DNA of 64,000 bases from Acridotheres tristis (Eukaryota > Chordata > Aves > Passeriformes > Sturnidae). The position numbers were made by a program, and so were the translations under genes. The DNA lies in the NCBI GenBank assembly GCA_037013685.1, contig CM072885.1, positions 66,195,785-66,259,784 of the forward strand, read 5' to 3'. A model generated the notes under the pieces. That model saw nothing but the letters and a program-made list of their open reading frames with translations. It was not told the DNA's origin and ran no database searches. Positions 63,231 to 64,000 of this stretch are shown one piece after another. Position 1 is the stretch's first letter. Each line of letters opens with the position of its first letter.

Positions 63231-64000
63231 TAGTTTTCTGACAAAAATCCCGACTGAAATATGTGTGTCATGGGTTAGATTCTGATTCCAGACTCGCGAG
63301 GTGATTTGTGTGCTTTGCATTCCACAGGCTTCTTGTGTGAGCCTGGGCTGTCAGCCCTCTCAGGTGGTACCTTCCTGCTTTGCCTATGGTGACAGCCACC
63401 TCTGGTCTCACAGCAGGTTTTCAGGATCATGGCAGCTCCTTTCTGAACCATTCCTAGCTTTTCTCACAACGAGCCCGAACAGTAGCACCACATCCTCCTG
63501 TCAGACACTGACAGATGTTGCTGATGTGTTGAGCCCAGATATGAAAAGCTCACCACACCAGCAGATCCTCCACCCAGGTGGAGTCCCAGGGAGCCCATCT
63601 AGGTGTTGTAACACTCCCAGGGCCTTTTTCCAGCATCAGAGGCTCACGACATTTTAGGCTTTTCCTTATTTTGACAGCCAGCAACTTGCTAGGCCTAGAA
63701 TCTGGTCTTTTTGCTGGGTTTTTTTGGGTTTTTGGTTTTTTTAATCAAGCAGGCTAATAAATGATGCTGCACTGCTAAATCTGTCTTATTCAGCATCTTA
63801 TGATTATATCAGCCTGTCTTAACCCAGCCAAGTATATTTACATGAAATAATGGAATGAGTTTTGCAAATTCCCCCACACACTTTTTTTTTATATTTTAAG
63901 TGACTGTCTAGCCAAGTTCATTTCCTCTCCTGTCTGAGCTCCTCTCTGAAATATATTATCCCACTTATTAGAAGCCAATAGCACTGTGCTTTGCTTTTCT
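63231..64000. other. Window end, nothing recognised
   Basis: Unique sequence with a T/G run near 63710-63745. No gene seen. Confidence 0.5.

Noticed and set aside
37345..64000. Exons of the next gene upstream (PARP11 in human)
   Set aside because: No frame in this interval resembles a PARP catalytic or WWE domain, so the gene must begin beyond the window.

Overview
The window is vertebrate nuclear DNA, almost certainly from a bird. It carries about twenty fragments of CR1 retrotransposons with the typical avian 3' end (copies of ATTCTATGA-like sequence), compact introns, and a cyclin D2 protein close to the avian form. There are no bacterial genes, tRNA, rRNA or CRISPR. Nearly all open frames longer than 60 codons are chance frames in introns, repeats or GC-rich DNA. 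The real coding sequence is five exons of CCND2 and the short first exon of TIGAR, all on the minus strand. This matches the CCND2-TIGAR gene order known from human chromosome 12.

Layout. 1-857 is the start of TIGAR intron 1 with a CR1 copy. 858-889 is TIGAR coding exon 1 (Met1 to the first two bases of the catalytic His11 codon). 890-2100 is the TIGAR promoter: a CpG-rich stretch with a 22-bp minisatellite, two perfect CREs, a CR1 relic and, at 1954-1998, two tandem CTCF-type motifs. 2100-4470 is the short intergenic gap between TIGAR and the CCND2 3' end. About 4470-8667 is the long CCND2 3' UTR. CCND2 coding exons 5, 4, 3, 2 and 1 lie at 8668-8823, 19013-19143, 29685-29844, 32407-32622 and 34030-34224. 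All eight splice borders are GT/AG, and the exons total 858 nt, encoding 285 aa plus a stop.

From about 33000 to 37350 lies the CCND2 CpG island and promoter. It has a 30-nt poly(A) tract (in the mRNA sense) just upstream of the start codon, G-rich purine tracts, and an octamer-CCAAT-TATA-like array at 35401-35471 that may drive a divergent transcript. From 37350 to 64000 I see no gene. It is upstream intergenic DNA with many CR1 fragments, simple repeats and AT-rich stretches that could hold enhancers.

The two genes are functionally related in a loose sense. Cyclin D2 drives CDK4/6 and RB phosphorylation in G1, and TIGAR lowers fructose-2,6-bisphosphate and redirects glucose to the pentose phosphate pathway. 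I found no undescribed gene system. The points most worth checking are regulatory: the tandem CTCF motifs between the genes, the repeated splice-donor minisatellite at the TIGAR leader, the poly(A) tract in the CCND2 leader, the octamer array, and microsatellites that grew inside CR1 copies.
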